Shown: positions 60,901 to 64,000 of the stretch, one piece after another
Layout: each line of letters opens with the position of its first letter
How positions within the stretch are numbered: position 1 is the first letter of the stretch
Assembly: GCA_965197385.1 (NCBI GenBank)
Contig: CBDANA010000008.1
Location: 744,001 to 808,000, forward strand
Direction of reading: 5' to 3'
Source: G963667915 sp965197385
GTDB taxonomy: Bacteria > Acidobacteriota > Vicinamibacteria > Vicinamibacterales > UBA823
Length of the DNA stretch: 64,000 nt
Program-made: the position numbers and the translations under genes
Notes under the pieces: generated by a model
Told to the model about the DNA's origin: nothing
Databases searched by the model: none
What the model saw: only the letters and a program-made list of their open reading frames with translations

Positions 60901-62292
60901 GTGCACGTCCGTCACGCCCCCGGCCAGCCGATCGACCTCCTCCTTAAACCGCCGGCCCCGCTCGGCGTAGTCGCGAAACATGTCAAAGCTCGCGCAGGCC
61001 GGCGCCAGCAACACTGTGCCTTCGGGAGCCGCCAGCGTGAACCCGATCCGCACGGCGTCGCCCATCGAACCGGCGTCGTGCACCGGGACGACGTCACCCA
61101 GCGACTCGTGGATGAGCGCCCGCGACTCGCCGATGGCCACCACCGCCGTGGCGCGGCCGGCCAGCGCCGGTCGCAGCGCGCGCCAGTCGCCACCCTTGAA
61201 GCGACCCCCAACGATCGCGACCAGCCCGGAGTCGAAACTCTCGATGGCATACCGGGCGGCGTCGACGTTCGTCGCCTTCGAGTCGTTGACGAATTGCACG
61301 CCGCCGATCTGCCGGACTGTCTCCAGCGCATGCTCCAATCCCACGAACTCGGCGACGGCTCGGGTCATCGCGTCCGGAGTCGCACCCACGATCAGGCCAA
61401 TCGCCACGGCAGCCAGCACGTCCTGCAGTAGATGTCGTCCGCGCAAGCGGACCGTCGACCTCGGCATGATCGGCGTGGACGCCGACGGCGTGCGGCGGAC
61501 AATCGCGTCGTCCGCGACGGTCACGCCATCAACCAGCGACGCCTCCAGCCCGAACAGGACACGCTGGGCCCGGCTGTCCCGAATCATCGCCAGCACCTGC
61601 GGATCATCTGCGTTGGCCACGACCCAGTCGCGCTCGTTCTGATTGGCCACAACGCGCCGTTTGGCGGCGGCGTACCGCCCGATGGTGCCGTGCCGATCCA
61701 GGTGGTCGCACGAGAAGTTCAGCACGACGGCGATCCACGGATGAAACCGTTCGGTCAGCTCTAGCTGGAAACTGCTGGCTTCGACGACGTGAATCACGTC
61801 GGGCGTCGACTGCTCCACTTGCGCGCTCAATGCCGTGCCGACGTTGCCGCCGACGAGCGTCGAAAATCCTGCAGTGTCGAGGAGGCGTCCCGCCAGCACG
61901 CTCGTGGTGGACTTGCCTTTCGTTCCGGTCACCGCCACGATGCGACCGCGCAGCCACCGCGAGGCCAGCTCCAATTCGCCGATCACCGGCACCCCGGCCG
62001 CGCGGGCGGCGCGAACCGCCTCCAGTTCCGGCGTTACGCCAGGACTCAGCACCACGAGATCCGCTTCTGTAAAGGTCTTCGCCCGGTGCTCCCCAAGCTC
62101 GAACCGGATCCGATCGGACATCGACTGGCGACCCGCTTCGAGAGTCTCCCGGACGTCGCTGACGACGACGGTCGCCCCCTTGGCGGCAAGGAGCTCCGCC
62201 GCAGCTGTGCCGCTGCGGGCACCGCCCACGACCACGACGTGCAACCCGTCTACCGTGAACTCCTCCGTCCCGCTCTGTCCCGTCCGGCTCAT
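60889..62292 (-). CDS. murD: UDP-N-acetylmuramoylalanine-D-glutamate ligase
   Basis: Adds D-glutamate to UDP-MurNAc-L-Ala. The 467-residue protein has a Rossmann N-domain (VVVVGGARSGTAAAELLAAK), the ATP motif VTGTKGKSTTS, NFSCDHLDRHGT and the C-domain NDSKATNVDAARYAI. The ATG at 62292 lies 20 bp from the mraY stop. The last four codons lie in an inverted repeat. Confidence 0.96.
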   Translation of the reverse strand: MSRTGQSGTEEFTVDGLHVVVVGGARSGTAAAELLAAKGATVVVSDVRETLEAGRQSMSDRIRFELGEHRAKTFTEADLVVLSPGVTPELEAVRAARAAGVPVIGELELASRWLRGRIVAVTGTKGKSTTSVLAGRLLDTAGFSTLVGGNVGTALSAQVEQSTPDVIHVVEASSFQLELTERFHPWIAVVLNFSCDHLDRHGTIGRYAAAKRRVVANQNERDWVVANADDPQVLAMIRDSRAQRVLFGLEASLVDGVTVADDAIVRRTPSASTPIMPRSTVRLRGRHLLQDVLAAVAIGLIVGATPDAMTRAVAEFVGLEHALETVRQIGGVQFVNDSKATNVDAARYAIESFDSGLVAIVGGRFKGGDWRALRPALAGRATAVVAIGESRALIHESLGDVVPVHDAGSMGDAVRIGFTLAAPEGTVLLAPACASFDMFRDYAERGRRFKEEVDRLAGGVTDVHREQ

Positions 62293-62312
62293 CGGTCAGT
62301 CACCCTGCGTCT

Positions 62313-63398
62313 CTACCGCAGTTTCAGCGTCGTCAAACTGAACAGCGCGAACACGACCGAGACGATCAGAAAGCGGCTGATGATCTTTGGCTCGCTCCAC
62401 CCGACGAGCTCGAAGTGGTGGTGGAGCGGCGCCATCTTAAACACGCGGCGCCCGGTCAGCCTGAAGGAAGTGACCTGGATGATCACGGAGAGCGCCTCGA
62501 GCACGAACACGCCGCCGACGAGCGGCAGCAACAGCTCCTGCTTGATCAGCACGGCGACGGTACCGAGCGCCCCACCCAGCGCCAGCGACCCGACGTCGCC
62601 CATGAACACTTCGGCCGGATACGAGTTGTACCAGAGGAACCCGAGGCTCGCGCCGACTAACGAGCCGCAGAAAATCGTCAACTCGGCCGCCGGCGAGAAG
62701 CGCACGAGCAGCAAGTACTCTGCCAGCACCCGATGTCCCGTGACGTAGGCAAGACACGTGAATGCCGCGGCCGCGACGGTGAACGTGCCGATCGCCAACC
62801 CGTCGAGGCCGTCCGTCAAGTTGACGGCGTTCGACGCCCCTACGAGCACCAGCACGGTAAACGGCACGTACAGCCAGCCGAGATCTGGAATGGCGTTTTT
62901 GAAGAACGGAAAAATCAGCCGGGTGTTGTACAGGTTCTCACCGGCTAAGACGAGCAGCACGATGCCGACTCCAGTTGCGACACCGACCTGAGCGACGAGC
63001 TTGTACCGAGGCCGGAGCCCATGATGAGATTGCCTCGTCAGCTTGAGGTAATCGTCGGCGAAGCCGATGGCGCCAAACGCCAGGGTGGAGAGCACGGCGA
63101 TCCAGACGTACGCGTTTGTCAGATCGGCCCACAGCAGCGTCGGCGTCAACGCCGCCGTCAGGATCAGCAACCCGCCCATGGTGGGCGTCCCCGCCTTGGG
63201 CTGGTGCCCCACCGGGCCCTCGGTACGGATGATCTGGCCGACCTGCGCGGCCCGGAGCCTGCGAATCATCCACGGGCCGAGCGCGAGGCTGATGGCGAGC
63301 GCCGTCACGCTGGCGGCGACGGTCCGAAACGTGATGTAGCGCGTCACGTTCAAGACTGACAGCTGCGTGTGGAACGAATACAGCACGTAATACAGCAT
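62313..63398 (-). CDS. mraY: Phospho-N-acetylmuramoyl-pentapeptide transferase
   Basis: Makes lipid I by transferring phospho-MurNAc-pentapeptide to undecaprenyl phosphate. The 361-residue membrane enzyme has GTPTMGGLLIL, FADDYLKLTRQS (catalytic Asp pair), NAVNLTDGLDGLAIG and PLHHHFELVGWSEPKI, all diagnostic of MraY. The ATG at 63398 shares a base with the murF stop (TGATG), so the two are translationally coupled; a GTG one codon upstream is possible. Confidence 0.97.
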   Translation of the reverse strand: MLYYVLYSFHTQLSVLNVTRYITFRTVAASVTALAISLALGPWMIRRLRAAQVGQIIRTEGPVGHQPKAGTPTMGGLLILTAALTPTLLWADLTNAYVWIAVLSTLAFGAIGFADDYLKLTRQSHHGLRPRYKLVAQVGVATGVGIVLLVLAGENLYNTRLIFPFFKNAIPDLGWLYVPFTVLVLVGASNAVNLTDGLDGLAIGTFTVAAAAFTCLAYVTGHRVLAEYLLLVRFSPAAELTIFCGSLVGASLGFLWYNSYPAEVFMGDVGSLALGGALGTVAVLIKQELLLPLVGGVFVLEALSVIIQVTSFRLTGRRVFKMAPLHHHFELVGWSEPKIISRFLIVSVVFALFSLTTLKLR

Positions 63399-64000
63399 CA
63401 CGCCAGGTCCGACGTCAGACGCGCGACGACGATGTCCGTCCGCACGCCCCGCGAACCTTTCACGAGCACGAGATCGCCGGCGCGCACCGTCGACGCCACG
63501 TCTTCGGCCGCCTGCTCGCTGGTCGCTGTGTGACGGACTGCGCCAGCATCGAGTCCCGCGCGAACGGCGGCGTCGGCCATCTCCCGGGCCGCGTCGCCGC
63601 CGACGGTCACCAGCAGGTCGAGGCCGCAGGCCGCCGCCACGGCTCCACAGCGGCGGTGCAGGTCGCGCGCGTGCGAACCGAGTTCGAGCATCTCGCCAAG
63701 GACCGCAATCTTTCGACCGCTCGGCCGCTCGACGCGAACGACCTCAAGCGTCGCTTCGAGAGCCATCGGGCTCGAGTTGTAGGAGTCGTCGATCACGACG
63801 ATGTCATCGCGCAGTCGCACGACGTCACCTCGACGAGCTGGCAAACGGAGAACCGCAGCACGCTTCACGATCGCCTCGAGCGGCACCTGGAACTGCAACG
63901 CGACGGTGACGGCGGCCAGCACGTTCGCAAGCTGGCCCCGTCCGAGCAGCGGCACGTTGATCTCGACCTGCCCGACGGGCGTGCCGATCACTGCGGCGGT
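63398..64000 (-). CDS. murF: UDP-MurNAc-tripeptide-D-alanyl-D-alanine ligase, 5' end outside window
   Basis: The C-terminal 200 residues of MurF, which adds D-Ala-D-Ala to the peptidoglycan precursor. Visible are LLGRGQLANVLAAVTVALQF (central-domain helix), VVIDDSYNSSPMALEATLEV and KIAVLGEMLELG, all typical of MurF C-domains, and the end DLVLVKGSRGVRTDIVVARL. The gene continues beyond position 64000, so its ATP-binding motif is not seen. It heads the dcw run on the minus strand within the window. Confidence 0.93.
   Translation of the reverse strand, partial: TAAVIGTPVGQVEINVPLLGRGQLANVLAAVTVALQFQVPLEAIVKRAAVLRLPARRGDVVRLRDDIVVIDDSYNSSPMALEATLEVVRVERPSGRKIAVLGEMLELGSHARDLHRRCGAVAAACGLDLLVTVGGDAAREMADAAVRAGLDAGAVRHTATSEQAAEDVASTVRAGDLVLVKGSRGVRTDIVVARLTSDLA

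Overview
The window is a high-GC, gene-dense bacterial chromosome segment. Several things suggest Acidobacteriota, possibly class Vicinamibacteria, though this is inferred from gene content and style and not from a marker phylogeny: a B12-dependent ribonucleotide reductase, TrmFO, HslVU, a two-membrane envelope (Omp85/TamB), biotin-dependent acyl-CoA carboxylase genes and very GC-rich codon use. No phage, plasmid, CRISPR or rRNA gene is visible. One tRNA gene (anticodon CAU) is present.

Layout. 1-6 kb: a partial SDR oxidoreductase, a DUF547 protein, a small membrane protein, class II RNR (nrdJ) behind a pair of NrdR-like boxes, and a CPBP membrane protease. 6-13.7 kb: an outer-membrane biogenesis operon (tamB, then an Omp85 protein with seven POTRA domains, then a SurA-N-like chaperone). 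13.8-19.6 kb: biotin carboxyl carrier, biotin carboxylase and carboxyltransferase genes, a transaldolase-type aldolase, and an FN3 lipoprotein coupled to hslU. 19.6-24.5 kb: hslVU, split by a repeat element, and an ECF sigma/anti-sigma operon. 25-28 kb: an ABC-F ATPase flanked by fragments of two-component regulators. 28-33 kb: xerC, trmFO, topA. 33-42.5 kb: housekeeping genes (rplU, rpmA, obgE, nadD, rsfS, tmk, lysA) mixed with four broken genes: dprA, a sigma-54 activator, comF and an ECF sigma factor. 42.8-51.5 kb: mutS2, dnaG, rpoD, a tRNA, a zinc-ribbon protein, an RNase HI-like gene and acpS, separated by repeat copies. 51.7-64 kb: a B12-binding radical SAM protein, then the division and cell-wall (dcw) cluster on the minus strand, murF-mraY-murD-ftsW-murG-murC-ftsQ-ftsA-ftsZ, with murB missing from its usual place.

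The most unusual feature is a family of short non-coding elements at CTAG sites: eight copies plus two end fragments between 21 and 52 kb. Each has inverted ends starting CAGCCCGTGGTGAAAGTCCC. Most are about 166 or 190-196 bp, and one is a 320 bp variant with what looks like a decayed transposase tail. All eight orientable copies point the same way. They sit between genes, sometimes on the TAG stop codon of the neighbouring gene, and two of them bracket the tRNA gene. A second theme is gene decay limited to dispensable regulators and natural-transformation genes, while adjacent essential genes are intact. A third is short palindromes built from simple repeated words just after stop codons.
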